Numbered from the stretch's first letter, positions 52,300-61,374 are shown. The stretch: DNA of 64,000 nt from Nonomuraea angiospora (GCF_014873145.1 NZ_JADBEK010000001.1:620001-684000), one strand, 5' to 3'. The notes: generated by a model from the sequence alone, not told the origin. Numbers and translations are program-made.

Positions 52300-53597
52300 T
52301 GCGACAGCGCCTTCGTCGCCGCCTCGATGACCTTTTTGGCGGCCTCGGCCGGGGTCAGTCGCCCGTGCTCGACCTCGGGGGCGACCGCGGTGAGTTCGTC
52401 CTGGATGCCGCTGGCGCCCTTGGGGTAGGGCGGCACGGCGACCAGTGTCTGCTTCTGCAGGCCGATCAGGTAGTCGGTGGCCACCTGGTCGTCCTTCTCC
52501 ATCGTCGGCTTGATCGCGTCGGCGACGACGGTGCTGGCGGGCACGCCGCGGGTGGTGCCCATGGCCTTGTTGGCCTCCACGTCGTTGATGAGGAAGTTGA
52601 GCAGCCGCAGCGCCTCCTTCGGGTGCTTGGAGGAGGCTGCGATCGACCACAGCGCCGGGGTGCCGATGTTCGTGCCGCGCCGCTTGGCGGTGGCCTCGCC
52701 GGGGATGCCCAGCAGCACCAGGTTGCCGCCGGCGACCTTGTTGTAGCCGAGGAGACCGTTGCTCGGGATGATCTGCGAGGCGACGGAGCCCTTGGCGATG
52801 TAGGACTGGTCGGGCGAGGAGCCGGTCGTCTCGACGAATCCGGCGGGCGGGAAGCCGCCCTCCTTGCGCATGTCCTCGAACATCTGGAACCACGCGGTGA
52901 GCGTGGCCTCGCTGACCCCGAACTTGCCGTCGGCGGTGAAGAGGTCCTCGCCCTGCTGGGAGACGTAGACGACCAGGTTGGCCAGGGTCGCCGGGTCCAC
53001 CAGGGTGCCGTAGACCTTCTTACCGCTCTTGTCGGTGACCTCCTTGGCGAACTTGGCCAGGTCCTGCCAGGTCCAGGTGGCGCCGTCGGGGATGGTCACG
53101 CCGTACTGGTCGGTGATCGTCTTGTTGACGATGAAGCCGATCGCGTTGAGCCCCGAGGGGATGCCGTAGACGGCGTCGCCGACCTTGGTGAGGTTCACCG
53201 CGGCCTGGCTGAGGTTGGCGGTGTCCACGATGCCGGGGTGGTCATTGAGATTGAGCAGCGACTTGCGGTCGGCGTACTCCCGCAAGCTGTCCATCCGCAT
53301 CATCATCAGGTCCGGCGGATTGCCGGCGGCGAAGCGCGTGGCCAGCTTGTCCTTGTAGGGGCCGCTGTCCTGGTACTCGGTCTTGATGGTGATGCCCGGG
53401 TTGGCTTTCATGAACAGGTCGAGCGCGGCCTGGGTCTTCTGGGCTCGGAAAGCGTCGCCCCACCAGACCATGTTCAGCTCGATTTTGCCGGAGGCCGCCT
53501 CGCTGCCGCCGCCTCCGAAGCCACGGCCACAGGCGGCCACGGCAAGACCGAGCCCGGTCAGGCCGGCGGTGCGCAGCATGTCTCTTCTGGAAATCAT
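52296..53597 (-). CDS. CUT1 sugar-binding lipoprotein with Tat-type signal
   Basis: About 433 residues. The start MISRRDMLRTAGLTGLGLAV contains a twin-arginine motif (SRRDMLR) and a lipobox ending in AAC, so it is exported folded by Tat and lipid-anchored. The mature protein has the type-2 binding-protein fold (ELNMVWWGDAFRAQKT, ANPGITIKTEY, GNPPDLMMMRMD). It is the first gene of the operon that continues through two permeases, the oxidoreductase, the DUF6807 protein and the ROK regulator. The divergent pectate lyase suggests oligogalacturonides or rhamnose-containing fragments as ligands, by context only. Confidence 0.92.
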   Translation of the reverse strand: MISRRDMLRTAGLTGLGLAVAACGRGFGGGGSEAASGKIELNMVWWGDAFRAQKTQAALDLFMKANPGITIKTEYQDSGPYKDKLATRFAAGNPPDLMMMRMDSLREYADRKSLLNLNDHPGIVDTANLSQAAVNLTKVGDAVYGIPSGLNAIGFIVNKTITDQYGVTIPDGATWTWQDLAKFAKEVTDKSGKKVYGTLVDPATLANLVVYVSQQGEDLFTADGKFGVSEATLTAWFQMFEDMRKEGGFPPAGFVETTGSSPDQSYIAKGSVASQIIPSNGLLGYNKVAGGNLVLLGIPGEATAKRRGTNIGTPALWSIAASSKHPKEALRLLNFLINDVEANKAMGTTRGVPASTVVADAIKPTMEKDDQVATDYLIGLQKQTLVAVPPYPKGASGIQDELTAVAPEVEHGRLTPAEAAKKVIEAATKALSQ

Positions 53598-53690
53598 CAG
53601 TCGTCTTGCCCTTCGCACGGGGGGTTGCGAGGAGGCTACGGCGAGGTTTCGGGTTACGTCAATCGGTGAAACAAATATTAAGGAAAGCCA

Positions 53691-53720
53691 TTGACAGTAA
53701 TTCCGGGGCATTCCTACAGT
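53691..53720 (+). promoter_or_regulatory. Putative strong promoter of the pectate lyase gene
   Basis: TTGACA (consensus -35) and TACAGT are separated by 18 nt. The start point would be near 53727, leaving a leader of about 70 nt. The minus-strand binding-protein operon must start within the same 200-bp region, which is AT-richer (CAAATATTAAGG at 53672-53683). Confidence 0.6.
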
Positions 53721-53796
53721 GAGGGCACCTCGCCCCCAGAACCCCGGCCGTGCGAAGACCACCACGGCGGGGTCTCCTCAGGAAAGCGAACCCCCC

Positions 53797-55023
53797 GTGA
53801 CCCTTGCGCGTCATGCCGCCATGGCGGCTGCCACCCTGATCCTGCTCGCCGCCACCGCGACCCCGGCCTCAGCCGCCGGCTACATAGGCGGCGGCTACCA
53901 CATCGTCAACGCCGAGACCGGCAGGTGCCTGGACATCAAGCTCCGGGAACGGCCCTGCCGCGGCCAGGACGCCGAGATCCGCCTGCAAGCCGCGGCGGGC
54001 GGTCAGGTGCGCCTGGTCAACGGCGCCAACCGCGGCTCCACCAAGATCACCCTGACCTACGCGGGCGACGGCAAGTACCAGATCGCCGACCGGCTCTGGA
54101 CGTTCCGCCCGGTGGGCGGGCCGCGCCACTGGTCCGACCAGGCCGACGGCTTCGCCGCGGGCACCACCGGGGGCCAGGGCGGCCAGGTCGTCACCGTGAC
54201 CACCCAGGAGGAGCTGAACACCTACGTCACGGCCGCCGAGCCGTACGTCATCAAGGTCGCCGGGGCGATCGAGATCAGCCCGAAGGGCACCGAGCTCAAA
54301 GTGGCCTCCAACAAGACCATCGTCGGGGTCGGTACGGCAGGAGAGATCGTCGGCGGCGGCTTTTTCCTCGGCGCCACGACGAGCAACGTGATCATCCGGA
54401 ACCTGACGATCCGCGACACCCTCATGCCCGAGGACGACCCGGACGACAAGGACTTCGACTACGACGCCATCCAGATCGATTCCGCGACGAAGGTCTGGAT
54501 CGACCACAACCGGCTCGCCCGGATGAACGACGGCCTGCTCGACAGCCGCAAGGACGCCACCGACATCACGGTGTCGTGGAACCAGTTCCTGGAGAACAAC
54601 AAGACCCTCGGCATCGGCTGGACGGCCAACCTCATCACGCGGATGACTCTGCACCACAACTGGTTCGCCCGCACGAATCAGCGCAATCCCAGCGGCGGCA
54701 ACTTGCTCAACATGCACATGTACAGCAACTACCTGCATGACATCAGGTCGTACGGCAACTGGGCGCGTGGCGAGACCAAGGCCGTGATCGAGCACAGCCT
54801 CTTCCACGACGTGGCCGACCCCTACTTCGTCGACCCCGCCGGCGAGCTGGTCCAGCGGGGCAACGTCGTCACCGGCACGAGCTCCTGGCGCGACGGCCTC
54901 ATCAAGGAGCAGGGGACCGCCTTCGACCCGACGGCCTTCTACTCCTACACCCTCGACCCCGCCACCGCCCTTCCCGAGGTGCTGGCCGCCTTCTCCGGCC
55001 CGCAGGACTCGATCGGCAGGTAA
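53797..55023 (+). CDS. Secreted pectate lyase, polysaccharide lyase family 1
   Basis: The GTG at 53797 lies downstream of the predicted promoter and of AGGAAAG, and opens a Sec signal (HAAMAAATLILLAATATPAS). Residues about 33-107 resemble part of a lectin-type fold (YHIVNAETGRCLDIKLRE). The PL1 parallel beta-helix follows: YDAIQID and VWIDHNRLARMNDGLLDSRK bind calcium and substrate. WFARTNQRNPSGGNLLNMHM is the segment that in classical enzymes holds the second catalytic Arg cluster. Here it reads RNPSGG, a form I recall from actinomycete members. It would cleave polygalacturonate by beta-elimination outside the cell. Confidence 0.92.
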   Translation: MTLARHAAMAAATLILLAATATPASAAGYIGGGYHIVNAETGRCLDIKLRERPCRGQDAEIRLQAAAGGQVRLVNGANRGSTKITLTYAGDGKYQIADRLWTFRPVGGPRHWSDQADGFAAGTTGGQGGQVVTVTTQEELNTYVTAAEPYVIKVAGAIEISPKGTELKVASNKTIVGVGTAGEIVGGGFFLGATTSNVIIRNLTIRDTLMPEDDPDDKDFDYDAIQIDSATKVWIDHNRLARMNDGLLDSRKDATDITVSWNQFLENNKTLGIGWTANLITRMTLHHNWFARTNQRNPSGGNLLNMHMYSNYLHDIRSYGNWARGETKAVIEHSLFHDVADPYFVDPAGELVQRGNVVTGTSSWRDGLIKEQGTAFDPTAFYSYTLDPATALPEVLAAFSGPQDSIGR

Positions 55024-55025
55024 GG

Positions 55026-55893
55026 CGACGACGTCACCGCCGCCCAACTGATCGTCTGCTCCGGCTTCACCCAGTCCTGGGCCCTGATCTGCCAGGTGCC
55101 GCGCGAGCGCGGGATCGCCGCCGTGGCGGTCGAGGACCCCTCGGCGCCCAGGTTCCGTGATGCGGCCCTCGGCATCGCACGGCACCGGCCTGCGAGTGGA
55201 CGTGCTCGCCACCACGTCGGCAGGAGCGGTTCTGGTGACACCCGCCCACCAGTACCCGCTGGGCATGCCGATGTCTCCTGCCCGCCGTACCGAGCTCGTC
55301 CGCTGGGCCCGCAAGCGCGGCGCGTACGTCGTGGAGGACGACTACGACGGAGAGTTCCGCTCCGACCGCCAGCCGGTCGGAGCGCTGCAGCAGATGGACC
55401 CCGAGCACGTGGTGTACGCGGGGACGGCCGGCAAGTCCCTGGCGCCTGGGCTGGCCGGCCTGCCCACGCCCGCTCATGGATGATCTGGTCGCCGCCAAGA
55501 CCGCCATGGACCGGGGAGAAGGCGTGATGGACCAGCTCACCCTCGCCGAGCATCACCAGCGGTGGCTTCGACGCGCATGTGCGCCGCATGCGTACGACGT
55601 ACCGGCGCCGCCGCATCGAGCTCGCCCAGATGCTGGCCGCCTGTTCCCTCGTTCCACGCCTGGCCGGTGTCGCCGCCGGACTCCATGCCCTCGTCCTCCT
55701 GCCGGAAGAGATGGACGCGGAGCAGACGCTTCGGCGCGCCGCCCGGGCGGGGTTGGCGCTTCGTACGCTCACCGAGTTCCGGCACCTCGCCACGGGGCCC
55801 CAGGCATTGGTCGTGGGGTATGGGGCCCCCGCCGACCATGCCTTCCGCCCGGCTCTGACGGCCCTGGCCAGGCTGCTTGACGGGCCGGAGTGA
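55026..55893 (+). pseudogene. MocR-like (GntR/aminotransferase) regulator, decayed
   Basis: The aminotransferase half of a MocR regulator is readable but spread over several frames. Pieces are QLIVCSGFTQSWALICQV (55040 on), VLVTPAHQYPLGMPMSPARR with VVEDDYDGEFR, YAGTAGKSLAPGL (the Lys that would bind pyridoxal phosphate), and HVRRMRTTYRRRRIELAQML to the end. The N-terminal GntR DNA-binding part is missing, and at least three frame changes separate the pieces. It directly follows the pectate lyase with 2 bp between. Confidence 0.8.
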
Positions 55894-56016
55894 TCTTCTG
55901 ACAGTCCCGCTTCTCCGAGCAACTGCAGCGTCTGGAATGAGCTGGTGTTCCGTCAAGAGGATCCTCAGCCGCAACACTCGAGGGTGTGAACGGAGCGACA
56001 TCAAAGCTTCAGCGGC

Positions 56017-56715
56017 TCAAGGCGCGTTCTGATCATGGATCTCGCCATGAACGGTGTCCGGCGCCATGGCCTGGATACGGGCCTCCTCGACCTGCCGCAT
56101 GATGCGGTGGGCCCCGCACGCCTCGGCGGTGGCGTACGCCTCTGCCGCCAGCGCCACCGCGTCGTCCCGTCGTCCTTGCGCGGTGGCGATGTAGATCAGC
56201 CCTACCTGGTTGGCGGCGACAGCGGCCGGCAGCCCGAGCTCCCGGCACAGCCGTACCGATGCCTCCAAATGCTCCCGGGCGGCGTCCAGCCGGCCCGCGG
56301 CATGGTCCGCGATCCCCAGGTGCCGGAGCACTTCCCACTGGGTGTGTCGGTCGCCTGCCGCAGTGGCCAAGTCGTACGACTGCTCAAGGAGAGGAATGGC
56401 ACGGTCGGGGTCGCTCCGTACGACCTGGTGGAAACAGCCCTCCCAGAACACCGCATCCGCCTCGCCCGCCGCATCGCCCAGCGTCCGGTACAGGTGTGTC
56501 GCACGCTCGAACAGCGCCAGCTCACGCGGGTCCTCGCGCCGGTCATCGAGGAACCGCGCGTGCAAGATCCGTCCCCGGGCCAGAGCGAGATCGGCTTCGA
56601 CCTTGTCCAGCTCCCGCTCCGCCGCGGCCGGCTCACCGACATCGCCGACGAAGACGGCGTGCTCGCAGGACGGCTTGGCCTTCTCGATGGGTCCCTCCAT
56701 GCCTGCCCCGCTCAT
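56017..56715 (-). CDS. TPR-type protein, possibly remnant of a larger regulator
   Basis: A 232-residue product with about four helical repeats: ALFERATHLYRTLGDAAGEA, AIPLLEQSYDLATAAGDRHT, and REHLEASVRLCRELG. These resemble the C-terminal TPR region of AfsR/SARP- or LuxR-type regulators. No DNA-binding or ATPase domain precedes it, and the first 25 residues look unrelated. An ATG 15 nt further in is an equally good start. It may be a free-standing TPR adaptor or the surviving tail of a regulator. Confidence 0.6.
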   Translation of the reverse strand: MSGAGMEGPIEKAKPSCEHAVFVGDVGEPAAAERELDKVEADLALARGRILHARFLDDRREDPRELALFERATHLYRTLGDAAGEADAVFWEGCFHQVVRSDPDRAIPLLEQSYDLATAAGDRHTQWEVLRHLGIADHAAGRLDAAREHLEASVRLCRELGLPAAVAANQVGLIYIATAQGRRDDAVALAAEAYATAEACGAHRIMRQVEEARIQAMAPDTVHGEIHDQNAP

Positions 56716-56890
56716 CTCGGTGATGCCCCTCGTCGCGGTCCATGAGACCGTACGCCGGCGATCTCAACAAGCTCTCAGACCCATCCAACCTTCGATGGCA
56801 CGAACTCAAGGCCGTGACCGCGACGCCGGAGGTACGCATCTCGCGGGCCAGAGTCGGCACAGCTGTCCCCTCGAAGGTGTGCCGGACGGA

Positions 56891-57799
56891 TCAGCGGTGT
56901 GCGCGCAGCGCGGCCAGCACCCATGCGAAGGCCGGGACCGCCGGCGGGGACGGCTTCTGGCCCTTGAGGATGCTCAGGAGCTGCCAGTACCGCTCCACTC
57001 GGGGCTCGGCGACCAGGTCCAACCACGCGATCAGGGCGGCGGTCTCGTCGGCGGGAAGGCCGTCAGGGATGATCCGCTCCAGGATCAGGCGCGCCCCGGC
57101 CGACTCCGGCGCGATTCCGCGCGACAGAGCGGCACCCGCGTGCTCCAGGACCAAGGGCCGGAGAGTCAGGCCGTACTCCAGGCGGTTGTCGTCCTCGCCG
57201 CTGAGAACCATCCCCCGGACCGTCTGCTGGAAGCTGCCGTCACCCACCAGTTCGGCCAGTTCCACCCAGGCGTCGATCTGTTCGGAGGCAGGGTCGTCGG
57301 GGAGGTCCGGCGGCAGGTCGCGCATCCAGCCCGCGACCAGCGCCGCGTCCTCGTCGACGACGCCGGCGAACGCGCGGTCGACGAAATCATCGATGATCTG
57401 CCGGCGTTCCCGTGCCGACAGCCGGGCTAGCGCGTTGATCAATGCGACCTCCTTGGTCGAGCTGTCACGGTTGGCGAGAACGCGCAGGACGGACCGGCGT
57501 ACCTTCAGGGTGCGGATCTCGGCGTCGAGCGCCTTGACGTGCAGGTCCGCGACTTCGCTCAGCGTGGCCCGCTGCTCCAGCACCTGCTGGATGGCGTCGA
57601 GCCCGAGCCCGAGCTCGCGAAGCGTCCGGACCAGGTCCAGCCGCGCGACCGCCTCCGCGTCATAGAGCCGGTACCCGCCCCCTGACCTCTGGGCCGGGGG
57701 GACGACGCCGCAATCGGACCAGAAGCGGATCGTGCGCGCCTGCAGCCCCGTGCGCTGGGCCAGCTGCCCGATCGTGTAAAGACCCGGTACGTCGTTCAT
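56891..57799 (-). CDS. MerR family transcriptional regulator
   Basis: The ATG at 57799 coincides with the expected start point of its promoter, so the mRNA is probably leaderless; a GTG at 57814 would lie inside the -10 side. The 302-residue protein has the MerR helix-turn-helix and wing (YTIGQLAQRTGLQARTIRFW, GGGYRLYDAEAVARLDLVRT), a coiled coil (about 80-110), and a long C-terminal domain of about 190 residues without recognised ligand motif. The gene stands alone. A palindrome in a 19-bp promoter spacer suggests autoregulation by DNA untwisting. Confidence 0.9.
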   Translation of the reverse strand: MNDVPGLYTIGQLAQRTGLQARTIRFWSDCGVVPPAQRSGGGYRLYDAEAVARLDLVRTLRELGLGLDAIQQVLEQRATLSEVADLHVKALDAEIRTLKVRRSVLRVLANRDSSTKEVALINALARLSARERRQIIDDFVDRAFAGVVDEDAALVAGWMRDLPPDLPDDPASEQIDAWVELAELVGDGSFQQTVRGMVLSGEDDNRLEYGLTLRPLVLEHAGAALSRGIAPESAGARLILERIIPDGLPADETAALIAWLDLVAEPRVERYWQLLSILKGQKPSPPAVPAFAWVLAALRAHR

Positions 57800-57805
57800 G
57801 GTTCG

Positions 57806-57836
57806 AATCTGCACCTTCCACCCGGTGGAATCTCAA
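57806..57836 (-). promoter_or_regulatory. MerR-type promoter with 19-bp spacer and central palindrome
   Basis: On the minus strand TTGAGA (57831-57836) and CAGATT (57806-57811) are separated by 19 bp instead of 17. The spacer contains the palindrome TTCCACCGGGTGGAA (57816-57830). This is the classic layout for MerR activators. Confidence 0.7.
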
Positions 57837-57943
57837 GCGGTTTGCCGGAGATTCTCGCCGTGGAGCAGCCGTTGACGGGGCGTGAACGGCTGCGCCGGTC
57901 CCGGTCGAGCATGTTCACCGGGACCGGCCTGATCGTGGGGGAG

Positions 57944-58325
57944 TCAGGCTCGCACGCGGGCTCCGGTGGACGTGGAGGCTTCGTCGAGGTGCTGGAGGGC
58001 GAGTTGCGCGGCGCTGATTCCGACCTCGGCAAGCAGTCCCGGCGCGGCGGATTGGTCTGTGGCCACGGTGAGGTCGCGGCCGCGCACCGCGGCGCGCCGA
58101 CCGGGCCAGGACTCGTCGAGAAGATGCTGCGCGCGGCGTTCGGCGTCGGCTTTTCGCTCGCCTGGGGCGCAGGCGGCGGAGATCTGGAGGAGTTCGTGTC
58201 CGGGCGGGGCCAAGGTGGGGTCGGCGAGGCTGTAGCGGGCGGCGTAGATCCGGTCGTCGACGTCCAGGACCCGGAACCAGTCCGGGCCGCCGTCGGCCCG
58301 CCGCGGGCGCCTCGGCGGGCAGTGT
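57944..58325 (-). pseudogene. C-terminal fragment of an FAD-dependent oxidoreductase (phytoene-desaturase-like)
   Basis: The minus frame reads RVLDVDDRIYAARYSLADPT, LAPPGHELLQISAACAPGE and then jumps to GLLAEVGISAAQLALQHLD. The order matches the end of NAD(P)/FAD-dependent amine-oxidase-like proteins, with the flavin-binding GD motif region deleted. No N-terminal half is found. It abuts the SRPBCC remnant on the opposite strand. Confidence 0.6.
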
Positions 58326-58328
58326 CGC

Positions 58329-58705
58329 ATCGCCGCCCCGTTCGAGGCCGTGTGGGAGGTCATCGCGGACCTGGAACACGCCACCCCCGCTACGAACCCG
58401 GCGTCGCGCACGTGCGCGTCATCGAGCAGCGCGGCGAGTTCCTGCGCCTGCTGGTGCGGGACACCGCCGGTCGCGAGGGACGCCAGGCTCCGGCCGGGCT
58501 GGTGCCTGATGCGATCCGCCACGATCGTCATCGCCTTCGCCGCCCGCGGCCTGGGCGGCGAGACCCTGCTGGCGCATCTTGAGCACCGGCGCGAGCAACC
58601 CCGGAGCCCGGCCGAAGCGAGCCGGACCACCGCCGCGCCGCCCTCGCGAAAATCGACCAGGAGCTCCACACCATCGAAGGGCTCGCCACCCACCAGGGGC
58701 GCTAG
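58329..58705 (+). pseudogene. Decayed SRPBCC-type (polyketide cyclase-like) gene
   Basis: Plus-strand pieces in three frames form one SRPBCC-like protein: CRIAAPFEAVWEVIADLEHA, then RYEPGVAHVRVIEQRGEFLR with LLVRDTAGREGR, then FAARGLGGETLLAHLEHRR and HRRAALAKIDQELHTIEGLA. Two small frameshifts break it, near 58385 and 58480. No start codon with ribosome site is evident. Confidence 0.5.
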
Positions 58706-59065
58706 CGTCACGCGCCGCCGAGCGTCCGCGACCGCCGATTCGACACCTCCGCCGGCCTTCTCCTTGAATCGCCTGCGTGGCGATGGCTGTACGGGGGGTG
58801 AGTCCGGCCCGATGAAGATGCGGCGCGACCCGCCGGCCGCTAAAGTTCGCGATCAACGACTGTGTTGCCGCGCCTGCGCCGTACCCCCGCCCCCTCATGC
58901 GCCCGGCAGCACGTCGGCAGTTGCCAGAGCGACGACCAGAGGACGTGGGTGGCCAGCCAGAGCAGAGGACGGCCGGGCTGGCTTCATGTCGGCGCGCTCG
59001 AAGATCGCGTCCGCAGGGCATGGGGTCCGGCCACGTTCCCTCCTGCCGAAACCCTGCTGGCGATC
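58706..59065. other. Stretch without a recognised gene
   Basis: This 360-bp stretch follows the decayed SRPBCC gene. Frames are open on both strands only because of the GC content, and no family motif, repeat or hairpin was recognised. It may contain the promoter of the metallopeptidase-like gene. Confidence 0.4.
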
Positions 59066-59548
59066 ATGACGTTGTCCGCGGTCCCGCGCGCCTTGGGCAC
59101 GCGGCTGGCCGCTCATCTGGACGGCGGGATCGTCGTGGGGCCCGGGGCCGTGCCGGACTTACCGGGCTTCGAGCATTTACGGGGCATCCCGCTGCCCGTT
59201 CAGCAGGGCGGGTGGGAGCGCAGCGCCGGCGTGTACGACCCGAGGCGGCGCATGATCGGGGTGGGCAGCGTGCCGTCGCCGTCGGCGAGCGTGGCGGGCC
59301 ATGAGCTGGGGCACGCGGCCGACGACATGGACGGCATGCCGTCCAGGACCGCGTTCTGGACGGCCCTGCACGCCGCGAGCGCCGAACGCCTCGCCCCGCC
59401 CTACCGGGCGGCGGTCACCGAGCTGTACGCCGAAGCCTTCGCCTGCGTGCTGGTCCGGCGGGCCCGGCGGCTCATCCAGCTGTTCGGCGACGAACAGGCG
59501 GCCCAGCAGGCCTATGCCTGGTTCGCCGGGCGGTACGGGATCGGCTGA
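59066..59548 (+). CDS. Small putative zinc metallopeptidase (lethal-factor-like HExxH)
   Basis: A 160-residue product from the ATG at 59066 (no clear ribosome site; the frame is open further upstream). HELGHAADDMDG gives the HExxH zinc motif, and ELYAEAFACVLVRRA about 55 residues later supplies a Glu in the position of the third ligand in anthrax-lethal-factor-like folds. The N-terminal half has short beta strands (GIVVGPGAVPDLPGF, GVYDPRRRMIGVGS). There is no signal peptide. It is followed by a small acidic gene. It could be a toxin-like protease or a housekeeping peptidase; the substrate is unknown. Confidence 0.65.
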   Translation: MTLSAVPRALGTRLAAHLDGGIVVGPGAVPDLPGFEHLRGIPLPVQQGGWERSAGVYDPRRRMIGVGSVPSPSASVAGHELGHAADDMDGMPSRTAFWTALHAASAERLAPPYRAAVTELYAEAFACVLVRRARRLIQLFGDEQAAQQAYAWFAGRYGIG

Positions 59549-59628
59549 GCAGCACCCCTGCCGACGGCACACCGGGCCGCTATGCTGGGCAGAGAACCGT
59601 GGTAGATGGGACGGAGGGGATCAAGCAC

Positions 59629-59844
59629 ATGACCGCGATCATGCTGGCCGGCGGCGTCCTTCGCGTCCCGACCTCCACCGTGCTGCCCGACGGCACCCGC
59701 ATCGACGGCACCAGGGACATCACGCCCGATTCCCCTGACTACCACGACTGGCTGCCGCACGCGATCGACGAGGAAGCCTCCTGGCACGGCGACCGTGATG
59801 ACGAGGACATCCTGCGGCGCTGGCGGGCAGCGGCCAGCGCCTGA
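59629..59844 (+). CDS. Small acidic protein of unknown function
   Basis: The ATG at 59629 has GGAGGGG about 9 nt upstream, which decides the start and gives 71 residues. The peptide has a beta-rich N-terminus (MTAIMLAGGVLRVPTSTVLP, then DGTRIDGTRD) and an acidic helical C-terminus (HGDRDDEDILRRWRAAASA). No family was recognised. It lies 80 bp after the metallopeptidase-like gene on the same strand, so a partner or inhibitor role is possible. The 247 bp that follow hold nothing recognisable. Confidence 0.6.
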   Translation: MTAIMLAGGVLRVPTSTVLPDGTRIDGTRDITPDSPDYHDWLPHAIDEEASWHGDRDDEDILRRWRAAASA

Positions 59845-60091
59845 TCAGCCACAGATGCCCTGCGGGACCGCAGGCGGGACCGTGACGGCCGTCGCAGGCG
59901 GTGCATCGGCCGCGCGGAGGGAAGCCGGCGAGGCCCGCTCACCGGAACGTCGCATGGGTGCCGCGCACGAGCGAGAGCAGCGCGATCAGCCGGGCTGCAG
60001 TCGCCGTGCAAGCGACACCTGATCGACTACCGGCGTCGCAACGGACAAGGCCGGCCCACCAGGCTCCGCCCATCAGCGTGAGGAAAGAAAG

Positions 60092-60550
60092 ATGGCATCG
60101 ATCGTCTTCGGGGCTTTCGCCGTCGTCGCACTGACCGTGGGCGTGGTGCTGTTCCTCGTGCTGAGGCGCAAGCCGCACACCCGGGCCGGGGCGTACGTCA
60201 GCGCGGCGTGCCTCTTCCTGGCCGCGGGGTTGCTCGCCATGGGCTCCCTCTCCTTCGCGAGCCTGGAAGCGTCCGCGCTGCGGACCTTCACGCCGGAGGA
60301 GCGCGCGGCCGCGGTGCCGTGCGACGCGGCGATCCTGGGGGCCGAGGAGACCTCCAACAAGCTCAACGGACGCTACATCTGGACGTTGCGGCTCCGCGTG
60401 ACCCCTCAGGCCGGCGAGCCTTACGAGATCGAGCGCACGGCCCGGCTGACCTCGTCCATGGGGGAGCGCCTGGAGCGGGGGAACGTCGTGCTCGCCTGCC
60501 TGGTGACCCCCGCCGACCACACCCGGATCGAGATCTCGGCCCTGGCCTGA
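60092..60550 (+). CDS. Small membrane protein of unknown function
   Basis: A 152-residue protein preceded by AGGAAAGAAAG. Two membrane helices (IVFGAFAVVALTVGVVLFLV at the N-terminus and about 33-55) are followed by an exterior domain of about 95 residues with beta character (YIWTLRLRVTPQAGEPYEIE). The general form resembles DUF3592-type proteins, but key motifs are not clear. It is monocistronic between the small acidic gene and the convergent SDR gene. Confidence 0.75.
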   Translation: MASIVFGAFAVVALTVGVVLFLVLRRKPHTRAGAYVSAACLFLAAGLLAMGSLSFASLEASALRTFTPEERAAAVPCDAAILGAEETSNKLNGRYIWTLRLRVTPQAGEPYEIERTARLTSSMGERLERGNVVLACLVTPADHTRIEISALA

Positions 60551-60582
60551 GCCCGAGCCGCCTCAAGTGCCAGAGCCGGCGG

Positions 60583-61374
60583 TCAGGCGCGTGCGCCGCC
60601 GTCCACCCTGAGGACAGTGCCGGTCACGAAGGAGGCGCGGTCGCTGAGCAGCCAGGCGGCGGCCTGGGCGATCTCGTCGGGATCGGCCGCGCGGCGCAGC
60701 GGGGTGCGGTCCTTGATCCGCTCGACGAGACCGGGGGAGTGCTCCTCCCACGTACGGATCATCTCGGTCAGCGTGCCGCCGGGGGCGATCGCGTTGACGC
60801 GGATTCCTTCGGGGCCGTACGTGATCGCGGCCGACTCCGTGAGGCTGTTGACGGCCCGCTTCATCGCCCCGTAGGCGGGCAGTTCGGGGTTGCCCATCAG
60901 GCTGCCGACGCTGGAGTTGTTGACGATGGCGCCGCTGCCCGCGGTGGCGCGGATGGCGGCGATCTCGGCGGCCATGGCCAGCCACGGGCCCTTGAGGTTC
61001 ACGGCGTAGAGGCGGTCGAAGTCGGCCTCGGCCACCTGGTCGATCGGGCCGGGCGGCGTGATGGTCGCGCCGTTGTTGAAGGCGACGTCGAGCCGGCCGT
61101 ACAGGTCCACGACGCGATCGACGGCGGCGCGCACACTGGCCGCGTCGGCCAGGTCGCACACCACGTAGCCGGCGGTGCCGCCCGCCGCCCGTACCTCCTC
61201 GGTCACCGCTTTGAGTTGTTCCTCCGTACGGGCCGCGAGCAGCACCCGGGCGCCCTCCCGGGCGAACAGCCGCGCCGCGGCGGCGCCGATGCCGCGTCCG
61301 GCGCCGGTGATGAAGGCGACCTTGCCTGCCAGTAGCCCCGTGGACGTCTCGTGGGCGGGAATGGTGTTGTGCAT
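60583..61374 (-). CDS. Short-chain dehydrogenase/reductase
   Basis: A 263-residue classical SDR. The ATG at 61374 was chosen over an upstream in-frame start because it gives the normal family length. The cofactor motif is TGAGRGIG (23-30), then NNGA (100-103), the catalytic Ser (about 154; NNSSVGS), Tyr168 and Lys172 (YGAMK), and PGGTLTEM near the end. The Arg after the second strand (AARTEEQ) favours NADP. It is divergent from an XRE regulator with an 86-bp gap, which commonly controls such a gene. The substrate is unknown. Confidence 0.92.
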   Translation of the reverse strand: MHNTIPAHETSTGLLAGKVAFITGAGRGIGAAAARLFAREGARVLLAARTEEQLKAVTEEVRAAGGTAGYVVCDLADAASVRAAVDRVVDLYGRLDVAFNNGATITPPGPIDQVAEADFDRLYAVNLKGPWLAMAAEIAAIRATAGSGAIVNNSSVGSLMGNPELPAYGAMKRAVNSLTESAAITYGPEGIRVNAIAPGGTLTEMIRTWEEHSPGLVERIKDRTPLRRAADPDEIAQAAAWLLSDRASFVTGTVLRVDGGARA

